A stretch of 37,702 nucleotides of DNA from Olavius sp. associated proteobacterium Delta 1 (GTDB lineage: Bacteria > Desulfobacterota > Desulfobacteria > Desulfobacterales > JAFDCJ01). The stretch spans positions 1 to 37,702 of the forward strand of contig CACVKW010000132.1 in the NCBI GenBank assembly GCA_902749685.1, read 5' to 3'. The notes beneath the pieces were generated by a model. The model was given only the letters and a program-made list of their open reading frames with translations, searched no databases and was not told the origin of the DNA. Made by a program: the position numbers and the translations under genes. Below are positions 24,904 through 31,838 of the stretch, in pieces. The first letter of the stretch is position 1. The number at the start of each line of letters is the position of its first letter.

Positions 24904-25494
24904 ATGAAAAAACAGTCAGCTTCATTGCACCGGCAAAAGACGTCTGCTGCCCGCTTTGACCCTTTTAACAATCGACTATCGCGGAATATTCGCAATACGC
25001 TTGCGGAAATATTTGTGGATGCACTGCTGCAGTCAGACAAATCCGGTTATCAGCGTGCCGCTGAACAATGGCTTGCACAAAATCTGGACCATGAATCTAC
25101 CGGCTATATTCAAGATCGATTAAAACGATATGACCGCGCTTTTAATCAGATTAAGGTCAATCGCATCAAAGATGCTAAACTCCAGGCGCTGATTATCTGG
25201 AATCACGGACTTTTCTTTGAAGTCCATGAACACTTGGAACGGATATGGCATACGACAGACGGTGATGAATACCAGGCCCTGAAAGGTTTGATACAGGCTG
25301 CCGGTGTTTACATTCACCTGAAATTTAACCATCGGGCGGCAGCCGAAAGGCTGGCCATCAAATCTTCGGATCGTATCCAAAAATATTCCGATTGTCTGCC
25401 ATATATTTCCAATTTGAAATTGCTGCTGGATAAGTTGAAAAACCTGGATCCAGCCCCTCCCCAATTAAACAACCCCGGACTTCAGTCGAATTGA
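24904..25494 (+). CDS. DUF309 domain-containing protein
   Basis: 196-residue protein of unknown function. The DUF309 core is clear at about residues 97-140: WNHGLFFEVHEHLERIW followed by ALKGLIQAAGVYIHL. The first ~90 residues are a basic, helical N-terminal extension not part of the core. It follows the YqeY gene by 17 bp, so is likely the last gene of the run that begins with the dehydrogenase. Confidence 0.85.
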   Translation: MKKQSASLHRQKTSAARFDPFNNRLSRNIRNTLAEIFVDALLQSDKSGYQRAAEQWLAQNLDHESTGYIQDRLKRYDRAFNQIKVNRIKDAKLQALIIWNHGLFFEVHEHLERIWHTTDGDEYQALKGLIQAAGVYIHLKFNHRAAAERLAIKSSDRIQKYSDCLPYISNLKLLLDKLKNLDPAPPQLNNPGLQSN

Positions 25495-25698
25495 GATATA
25501 CACAGCGTAATGCTAAATTGCGTATTCGCCCTTTGAATCGATATTAATTTCCTTTTGTGATAGAATAAGATTTGGCGAAAATTACCGCCTTATTTGATGC
25601 ACGCACGACGCCATAAAGCATTACGAATTTATACCAAACGGCATTCATGTTTGACCCTGCACGGTAATTTAAAAATCATTGATTCAAAAGGATTCAAA

Positions 25699-26625
25699 AT
25701 GACAAGCTATCTGCATTTACTGCAACAACGAAACAGAGTGGTCACTTTTTTTCTATTCTTTTTTTTCTCTCTGGTCGTTGCGACCCATCTTCAGGCCCAG
25801 CAAGTCGAAGAAGCGGCCCCTGCGAAAAGCTGTCTGTGGGTGGTGGAAACTGAATCAACCCGGGTTTTTCTGCTGGGTTCCCTGCATGTCCTTAAAAGCA
25901 GCGCCTATCCGCTGGCCGCAGAAATCGACCGCGCCTATGCATCGAGTCAACGACTGGTATTTGAAACGAATTTAGGTGCGATGATGGAACCGGACATCCA
26001 GGCCAAGATGATGGAATCGGGTGTTTATCCGGAAGGCCAGGATCTGTTTCAAAATATCTCCGGAGCTACCAGAAAAAATCTTGAAAAAAAATTACAGGAT
26101 CTAGGGTTACCGCCGGCCTATTTTAGCCGTTTCAAACCCTGGTTTCTCGCGGTCACCTTGACCACCCTGGAACTGCAACGATTGGGTTTTAATCCCCTCT
26201 ACGGTATTGACCTTCATTTCTACACCAAAGCCCAGAACGATGAAAAAGAGCTTGGCTATCTGGAAACGGTAGAGTATCAGCTGAATCTATTGGGGAAAAT
26301 GGATGCGCAGGATCAAAACTCATTTCTGACTCAAACACTTAAAGATCTGGTTATTTCAGCGCAATTAGCCGACGATATGATGACGGCCTGGCAAAATGGG
26401 GACGCTGATGGCCTGTATGCACTTTTATTCAAAAGTTTCGAAGATCATCCGGGGATAGAAGATCGCCTGTTGACCCGGCGCAATAAAGATTGGATCCAGC
26501 AGATTGAAAAGATGCTGCAAGCGCCCAAAACCACGATGGTCATCGTTGGTGCCGGGCACCTGATCGGCCCCGCAGGTTTAGTCGAACTTTTAAAGCAAAA
26601 AGGCTATCAGGTGAAACAGAAGTGA
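25699..26625 (+). CDS. TraB/GumN family protein (membrane-anchored or secreted)
   Basis: About 308 residues. A hydrophobic N-terminal segment (about 14-30) ending near LQAQQ is a signal peptide or anchor. The TraB/GumN fold is marked by a first GSLH motif in VFLLGSLHVLKSSAYPL, an FETNLG segment and a late GAGH motif in VIVGAGHLIGP; the two G-x-x-H motifs are the putative metal/catalytic residues of this Tiki-like protease superfamily. ATG at 25699 is preferred because the signal peptide starts there, although the frame is open further upstream. The stop codon lies within a 9-bp hairpin. Confidence 0.88.
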   Translation: MTSYLHLLQQRNRVVTFFLFFFFSLVVATHLQAQQVEEAAPAKSCLWVVETESTRVFLLGSLHVLKSSAYPLAAEIDRAYASSQRLVFETNLGAMMEPDIQAKMMESGVYPEGQDLFQNISGATRKNLEKKLQDLGLPPAYFSRFKPWFLAVTLTTLELQRLGFNPLYGIDLHFYTKAQNDEKELGYLETVEYQLNLLGKMDAQDQNSFLTQTLKDLVISAQLADDMMTAWQNGDADGLYALLFKSFEDHPGIEDRLLTRRNKDWIQQIEKMLQAPKTTMVIVGAGHLIGPAGLVELLKQKGYQVKQK

Positions 26626-26640
26626 CGCCAAGCGTCACTT
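26620..26640 (+). terminator. Hairpin overlapping the TraB/GumN stop codon
   Basis: AAGTGACGC (26620-26628) pairs perfectly with GCGTCACTT (26632-26640) across a CAA loop; the TGA stop (26623-26625) is in the left arm. No U-tract follows, so it may be a transcript-stabilising or rho-related structure rather than an intrinsic terminator. Confidence 0.5.
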
Positions 26641-26646
26641 GAATTC

Positions 26647-26674
26647 GGAATGTGGAATGCGGAAGTCGGAAAAT
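26647..26674. repeat. Heptad array, unit GGAATGC
   Basis: GGAATGT, GGAATGC, GGAAGTC, GGAAAAT in register, 22 bp after the TraB/GumN stop. Bases 26654-26673 are a perfect 20-bp inverted repeat of 26854-26873. Confidence 0.85.
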
Positions 26675-26857
26675 TGAAAAACTAATAATTCGAATTCGGC
26701 TTGATATGGCAAAGGGCATCCTTGATGGTTGAATTAGCCGCTTAGTTTTCTGGGCTCATAAACTAACATCAATTAAGCTAATTTACTATCAACAAGATTC
26801 AATGGGCATTGCGCTCAGTCCTCATAATTCCGTTTTGTCTATACGTTTGCTTTTTTT

Positions 26858-26913
26858 CCGACTTCCGCATTCCGGCTTCCGAACTCAAGCTGCTGTCCTC
26901 TGACCTCTGATTA
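26858..26913. repeat. Heptad array immediately before the ion channel gene
   Basis: Eight units: CCGACTT, CCGCATT, CCGGCTT, CCGAACT, CAAGCTG, CTGTCCT, CTGACCT, CTGATTA, ending 12 bp before the ATG at 26926. The left part is the inverted partner of 26654-26673. The array occupies the place where a ribosome binding site would be expected. Confidence 0.85.
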
Positions 26914-26925
26914 GCGGTGAATACC

Positions 26926-27744
26926 ATGGATAAAAATAATTCTTCGATGACCTTTCGCACCAGGCTGCATGAGATAATATTCGAAGCCGATACACCGGGC
27001 GGCAAATTATTTGATGTGCTGCTGATCCTGTCGATTATTGTCAGTGTGATTCTGGTCATGCTTGACAGCGTCAGTTCCATTCAACAATCATTCGGCAAGC
27101 TGCTATATTTAGGTGAATGGTTTTTTACCATTCTTTTTACGATTGAATATATTTTACGGTTATACAGTATTGGGCGTCCCCTGGCTTATGCGACCAGCTT
27201 TTTCGGTTGGGTTGACTTGCTGGCAATACTGCCGTCCTATCTGAGCATCATTTTTCCCGGTACCCACTATTTATTGGTCATCCGTATTTTGCGGGTGCTG
27301 AGAATATTTCGGGTGCTGAAGCTGGCGCAGTATTTAGGAGAAATCCATACATTAAACCGCGCGCTTCTTGCCAGTCGACGTAAAATTACCGTGTTTTTGT
27401 TTGTCGTGCTGACCCTGGTGGTGATATTCGGATCGTTGATGTATTTGATTGAGGATCCGGAGCATGGTTTTACCAGTATACCGCGCAGCATATACTGGGC
27501 CATTGTTACCCTGACCACAGTCGGCTACGGTGATATATCGCCCCAAACCGCGCTCGGGCAGGCCATTTCTGCCATCATTATGATTATCGGGTATGGAATT
27601 ATTGCCGTGCCGACCGGAATCGTCACGGCTGAGTTGACGCAAGCTTATAAAAAAAATATCTCTACCCAGGCCTGTCGGCAGTGCAGCGCTGAAGGGCATG
27701 ATTCGGATGCAAAACATTGCAAGCACTGCGGTGCAGAGCTGTAA
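26926..27744 (+). CDS. Voltage-gated potassium channel-like ion transporter with a C-terminal zinc-ribbon tail
   Basis: Six-transmembrane channel of about 272 residues. S1-S3 are hydrophobic; S4 is marked by regularly spaced arginines (RILRVLRIFRVLKLAQ). The pore helix and selectivity filter TVGYGD follow S5, indicating K+ selectivity, and S6 is SAIIMIIGYGIIAVPTGIVTAEL. The cytoplasmic tail ends in a CxxC-x11-CxxC motif (CRQC, CKHC), likely a small zinc ribbon. Start: ATG at 26926; a GTG at 26917 in frame is possible. No good ribosome binding site is visible because a heptad array lies directly upstream. Confidence 0.9.
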   Translation: MDKNNSSMTFRTRLHEIIFEADTPGGKLFDVLLILSIIVSVILVMLDSVSSIQQSFGKLLYLGEWFFTILFTIEYILRLYSIGRPLAYATSFFGWVDLLAILPSYLSIIFPGTHYLLVIRILRVLRIFRVLKLAQYLGEIHTLNRALLASRRKITVFLFVVLTLVVIFGSLMYLIEDPEHGFTSIPRSIYWAIVTLTTVGYGDISPQTALGQAISAIIMIIGYGIIAVPTGIVTAELTQAYKKNISTQACRQCSAEGHDSDAKHCKHCGAEL

Positions 27745-28108
27745 TGTTGATTGAGTTTGTTAAAGTCTTAACTGGATGATTCCGCAATCGAAATTCTCTG
27801 GCTATTCGTCTCTGGACAAATTTATTTGAAACAGCTAAGATTGGCTACTTCCTAATTCGAGCAATTGTGGAAGCTTGAAAATTGAAGCGTTCGGTTGGGC
27901 TTAAGGGCACACTCAAAAATCACTTCTCATTTTGGACGTCGATCCATCCCGTCCGGCGGCGTTGCGGAAGCTCGAAATATGCGAAGCAAAAATTAATTAA
28001 TCCGCCGGAGTTTCAACCGAACAACAATCTTTAATTTTTAAAGAACAACTTACTACCCTGGATGCACGATTTTGCGGGGAGGATTCATTATACGGGAAAG
28101 GATATGTC
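27745..28108. other. 364-bp intergenic region made of two repeat elements
   Basis: No gene is visible. It contains copy 2 of the 53-bp element (27928-27980) and, from about 27990 to 28083, an AT-rich element resembling one at 35763-35852 (shared ATTxCGCCGGA, TTTAAAGAA and a GATGCACGATTTTGCGGGG-like end). Confidence 0.6.
27928..27980 (-). repeat. 53-bp interspersed repeat, copy 2 (inverted)
   Basis: Reverse complement of 4244-4296 with 2 mismatches in 53. The element therefore occurs at two unrelated loci in opposite orientation, 23.7 kb apart, with non-homologous flanks. Confidence 0.85.
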
Positions 28109-28507
28109 ATGATTTACATCGGGAAATTTCTGCATGCCACCAATCAACAACGAACCAAAGAAGAAAACCGCCGGCATGGCGAATTCAATCTGATCATTGA
28201 AGCTGATGATGAGCAAACTGCTGTTGACAAGTTTAAGGAGCGGATTAAGGATTTCAGGGGGAAAACGGAATTATTTGAGGGAGACTGCTTTATCTACATG
28301 GTTCATTTTCTGGAATTGGACGAATTTCCCAAAGATCGTGCTAGAATGCTCTACTACAAATCAATCGCCGGAGATCCGGTCATGCCTTACATCAGTTGCT
28401 CGGCGCCGTCCGGCGAAGCCGATGCCTGCAAGATACTAAACTGGATGGAAAACAGACCCGAACTCGATGGCCGGGGCACCGATGTATTTATGCATTTTGA
28501 AGGGTAG
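28109..28507 (+). CDS. Conserved-looking hypothetical protein, 132 aa
   Basis: I do not recognise this family. The protein is soluble, acidic-basic mixed, without signal peptide or membrane segment. It starts MIYIGKFLHATNQQRTKEENRRHGEF, then an ADDEQTAVDKFKERIKDF helix and a CFIYMVHFLELDEFP strand-like region, with three cysteines. An AAAGGA site 7 nt before the ATG and good codon structure support a real gene. The context (ion channel upstream, DUF4197 downstream) gives no functional clue. Confidence 0.7.
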   Translation: MIYIGKFLHATNQQRTKEENRRHGEFNLIIEADDEQTAVDKFKERIKDFRGKTELFEGDCFIYMVHFLELDEFPKDRARMLYYKSIAGDPVMPYISCSAPSGEADACKILNWMENRPELDGRGTDVFMHFEG

Positions 28508-28528
28508 AGCGCTAATTTAAAGCCAACA

Positions 28529-28563
28529 AATCTTCAATCTTCAATCGTAAATATTCAATTCCG
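28529..28563. repeat. Heptad array, unit AATCTTC
   Basis: AATCTTC, AATCTTC, AATCGTA, AATATTC, AATTCCG in register, 27 bp before the DUF4197 start codon. Same unit as the array beside gspD. Confidence 0.8.
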
Positions 28564-28589
28564 GCTTGCCCGGGTTGGGATCTGCCGGT

Positions 28590-29324
28590 ATGAGGAATAA
28601 TACTCCTAAGTTAATCGTATTTATTTGCCTGATGCTGGCGGTACATGCCACCCAGGCCCAATCCGGCTTGCAGGATTTCCTGAAGGGTGCCATGAAGTCC
28701 CTGGGGCTGGAACAGGGACTTGCTGAAGGCGAAATCGTCGACGGACTTAAGGAGGCCCTGGAAATTGGAACGAGCAAGGCCGTGACATTGGTCTCTAAAA
28801 AAAATGGTTATCTAAATAATCCGAAGATCAAAATCGCGCTGCCGGAAAAGGTGCAAAAAGCAGAAAGTTTTTTAAGAAGCATCGGATTCGGCAGCAAGGT
28901 CGACAAATTTGAGCTCAGCATGAACCGCGCCGCCGAGCGTGCTGCGCCCCGGGCTAAATCCATTTTTTGGGGTGCCATCAAGAAAATGACCTTTAGTGAC
29001 GCCCGTCAAATACTCGAGGGCCAGGATGATGCAGCCACTCAATACTTCCAGGCAAAAACTTCCAGCCAACTCCAGGATGAGTTCAAACCGATTGTAAACC
29101 GGGCCATGTCCGAGGTCGGGGTCACCCAGGCCTACAAATCCGTAGACCGCAAAATCCGGGCGCTGCCCTTTACTGAATCTCTGAGCTTCGATCTCGATCA
29201 GTATGTCACCGATAAGGCCCTGGACGGGCTTTTTTTAATGCTGGCCGAAGAGGAAAAAAAGATCCGTCAAGATCCTGCCGCCCGGGTTACCGATTTGCTT
29301 AAGAAGGTTTTCGCGAAGCAATGA
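28590..29324 (+). CDS. DUF4197 family secreted protein
   Basis: About 244 residues with an N-terminal signal peptide (hydrophobic LIVFICLMLAVHATQAQ). The mature part fits DUF4197: SGLQDFLKGAMKSLGL, GLKEALEIGTSKAV, a PKIKIALPE segment, and a GLFLMLAEEEKKIRQDPAARVTDLLKKVF C-terminus. Function unknown; members are small periplasmic proteins. ATG at 28590 is preferred over an upstream TTG because the signal peptide starts there. No obvious Shine-Dalgarno; a heptad array lies just upstream. Confidence 0.85.
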   Translation: MRNNTPKLIVFICLMLAVHATQAQSGLQDFLKGAMKSLGLEQGLAEGEIVDGLKEALEIGTSKAVTLVSKKNGYLNNPKIKIALPEKVQKAESFLRSIGFGSKVDKFELSMNRAAERAAPRAKSIFWGAIKKMTFSDARQILEGQDDAATQYFQAKTSSQLQDEFKPIVNRAMSEVGVTQAYKSVDRKIRALPFTESLSFDLDQYVTDKALDGLFLMLAEEEKKIRQDPAARVTDLLKKVFAKQ

Positions 29325-29347
29325 TCGCGCCCTGAATCCTTAATTAA

Positions 29348-29560
29348 TCCGCTCGGATAACATCAAAACATTCTCATCAGTTTCAAACGGAACAATATGC
29401 TTTATCCAAACCTGGCCTGGCTTGGTTCAAACGCCTAGGCCCAAAGCTCTGGGAAAAGGTCAGTGAAAAAGGCAAACTTGATACCAAGCAGCATATTGAG
29501 TTGATGAACAAGATGATCAGGTATATGGCCGAAAAAGCCCGGAAAGGCACAGACTGGTAG
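29348..29560 (+). pseudogene. Orphan coding tail without a start codon
   Basis: From 29396 an open frame reads like real protein (WFKRLGPKLWEKVSEKG, then LMNKMIRYMAEKARKGTDW) and ends in TAG at 29558-29560. Going upstream the frame stays open only to a stop at 29345-29347 and contains no usable start codon before a very late TTG/ATG. The 5' part coincides with an AT-rich repeat-like sequence (ATTAATCCGC at 29344). The simplest reading is the 3' remnant of a decayed gene. Family not recognised. Confidence 0.4.
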
Positions 29561-29585
29561 TTGTCACAATAAACCGTAGCCTTTG

Positions 29586-29619
29586 AATCCCCGGCAGCCA
29601 TATTTGGTTGTCGGGGATT
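29586..29619. terminator. Bidirectional terminator-like hairpin
   Basis: AATCCCCGGCA (29586-29596) pairs with TGTCGGGGATT (29609-29619) with one wobble position and a 12-nt loop, followed by TGATTTTAG. It lies between the plus-strand DUF4197 region and the minus-strand phosphatase gene. The rest of 29325-29732 beyond this hairpin and the orphan tail shows nothing. Confidence 0.55.
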
Positions 29620-29732
29620 TGATTTTAGCAGAATAGGGAATAAATGTAAAAAAATTATTCTGATGGCCCCAAAGATTATTTATATAAACCTTTAGGGGGC
29701 AACTCAAAGCCTGGCCACCGGGCAGAGATTTT

Positions 29733-31826
29733 TTACGCCATCCGCCGCAATGCCATGATCGTAATGTCATCAAACTGATTCTCATTTTGGATATGGTCGT
29801 TGATGCGGGCATTGATTTCTTTGATGAGTTCTTCTGCCGACAGAGATGAATCCACCAATTGGTCCTGCAATTTTCTTTTGCCAAATGCTTCCCCCGCTTT
29901 GTTGCGGGCATCAATTACGCCGTCGGTGTATACCAGCAGTACATCTTCGGGTTCCAGTTTGACCGTGCGGATTTTGAATACGAGGTCCGGATACAATCCA
30001 ACCGCCGGGCCGGTGGGATCAAGACTGGCTTTGATTCCTGCGGCTCCGATTATAACCGGCGGTTCATGGCCGCCGTTGATATAGGTCAGAATGCCCTTTG
30101 CCGGGTCGAGGATGCCATAGAAGATCGTGGCAAACATGCCGGCTTCTTCATGGGTAATTGATATGTAATTGTTTATCGACAGAATGGTTTTTTGTAAAAT
30201 CTTTACCGGATCCGTCGTGGGGTTGCCGATTGCCAGATGTCCCTCGCTGTGAGCCGTGCCGGAAAGAACCCGGATAAAGGAGCGAAACAGGGCCATAAAC
30301 AGTGCCGCACCGACGCCCTTGTCACAGACATCGGCAATGACCAGGCCGACTTTTTTCTCTTCACCCAGGGTAAAGACATCATAGAAATCTCCGGCGACAT
30401 GGCGTGCGGCTTGAAAATGAGTTGCCAGTTCCCAGCCTTGCGGTGCCGGCAGCGAAGTCGGAAAAAATCCGGCCTGGATTTGACGGCCGATTTCCAGTTC
30501 ACGTTCGGCCATTTTTCGGGCCCGTTCCGTTTGAGCAAATAAGAGGGCGTTTTCAATCCCCAGGCCGATCAAAAGAAATGCCAGGGCGCATAATATGATC
30601 AACAAGGGCCGAACGAATTGAAAAATAACGCCGCCATAGAAAAAGAGCACTGCGGCTATGCAGATATATGCTCCGGTGAGAACTATCGTGCTCAAGGACA
30701 GCGCCGGGGAAGAAAACCGTAACGACAGGTATATGATCAGCAACAGCAGGCCGATCTCAATCAACACCGCAGCGTATTGCGGAAGCTCACGCAGAAATGA
30801 CCCGGCCAGAATATTTTGCAGAACCAGCGCCTGAATCACACCGGAGGACAGCAGTTTTTGTGGGCCGGTGGCTCTGGTTTGATACCGTGTTTCGACGGTT
30901 TCGGATATTATCGCGATCTTGCCGGCCAGCTCCTTTTTTAATTTAGCCAGGGCGGCGCTGTTTTCTGATGCCTGGAAAATTTCACTGTAGCTGTAGTGCG
31001 GGATATCATACCATGATTGCGCAATATTCAGGATCATGTTGCCGCTTTTATCGATGGGAATGACAATGTCCTGCAGCCCGGAACCATCAACCGGTTGGGC
31101 ATCTTTTAAGGTAACGGAGTTGCCGGGAGTCACGACAACCTGTTGCGGTGAAACGCTCAGGTAGTCGCAAAGCAGCCGCAAGGAAAGGCTGGGGTAGATG
31201 GCACCTCGATAACGGACGAGCAGGAGCAGGCGTCGAATGATACCGTCAGGATCGGGAGTTAGATTTAAAAAGCCGAGTCCCCGTGAAGCAGAAGCCAGGG
31301 TCTGGTAAGGGAGGTTTGGTTTGGCACCTACCCAGAAATAGTCAGGGCTGGTATCTATAACCGGCTGCCACTTTTTGACATCCGCGAGTTGATCACCCGT
31401 GTCCGCGGAATTCTCCTTTACTTTTACAGCTTGCCGCATTAGCTGTTCGAAGGCGAGGCCAAAATAAACATTTCCGGCCTTGCGGGTGGCATCCAGCAAC
31501 GGCTGATCATCCGTCGTGCTGACCATATCTGTAAATATGAAATCGATCAGTTGGGCGGACACCTGCATGGAGGTCAGATTCCGGATCACCTGAGCATGCT
31601 GGGGGCGGCTGGAGTAAAGATTGGCATCCACGTGGATGACGAGATCGGGATGACCTTTTAAAACCGGATTAACCTTGGGCCGCAGCACAAATAATTGGTC
31701 AATTATCCGTGAATCCCAGGTGTTGAAATTCTCCTGAAACAGTCCGTAAACGATGTAGGAAATGAGCAGGGCGCCGAGAGCCAGCAAGATCCTTGTTCGC
31801 AGTTTGCGCTTGATTGGGGCTTTCAA
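29733..31826 (-). CDS. CHASE2 sensor - SpoIIE-type (PP2C) protein phosphatase
   Basis: Membrane-bound sensor phosphatase, 697 residues. An N-terminal membrane helix is followed by a periplasmic CHASE2 domain (about 40-330: RIIDQLFVLRPK, VIHVDANLYSSRPQHAQVI, GFLNLTPDPDGIIRRLLLLVRY). Three membrane helices (about 345-425) precede a short linker and the PP2C/SpoIIE domain (about 450-697) with GDFYDVF, VIADVCDKGVGAALFMAL, NGGHEPP and VYTDGVIDARN carrying the metal-binding aspartates. It probably dephosphorylates an anti-sigma-factor antagonist; no such partner is in the window. Start is TTG at 31826, 12 bp after the preceding stop, with only a weak binding site. Likely co-transcribed with the YceI-like gene upstream. 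Confidence 0.92.
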   Translation of the reverse strand: MKAPIKRKLRTRILLALGALLISYIVYGLFQENFNTWDSRIIDQLFVLRPKVNPVLKGHPDLVIHVDANLYSSRPQHAQVIRNLTSMQVSAQLIDFIFTDMVSTTDDQPLLDATRKAGNVYFGLAFEQLMRQAVKVKENSADTGDQLADVKKWQPVIDTSPDYFWVGAKPNLPYQTLASASRGLGFLNLTPDPDGIIRRLLLLVRYRGAIYPSLSLRLLCDYLSVSPQQVVVTPGNSVTLKDAQPVDGSGLQDIVIPIDKSGNMILNIAQSWYDIPHYSYSEIFQASENSAALAKLKKELAGKIAIISETVETRYQTRATGPQKLLSSGVIQALVLQNILAGSFLRELPQYAAVLIEIGLLLLIIYLSLRFSSPALSLSTIVLTGAYICIAAVLFFYGGVIFQFVRPLLIILCALAFLLIGLGIENALLFAQTERARKMAERELEIGRQIQAGFFPTSLPAPQGWELATHFQAARHVAGDFYDVFTLGEEKKVGLVIADVCDKGVGAALFMALFRSFIRVLSGTAHSEGHLAIGNPTTDPVKILQKTILSINNYISITHEEAGMFATIFYGILDPAKGILTYINGGHEPPVIIGAAGIKASLDPTGPAVGLYPDLVFKIRTVKLEPEDVLLVYTDGVIDARNKAGEAFGKRKLQDQLVDSSLSAEELIKEINARINDHIQNENQFDDITIMALRRMA

Positions 31827-31838
31827 TCCCGGATAACC

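Noticed and set aside
400..28563. CRISPR interpretation of the short repeats
   Set aside because: Units are contiguous 7-mers without spacers, and no cas gene is present.
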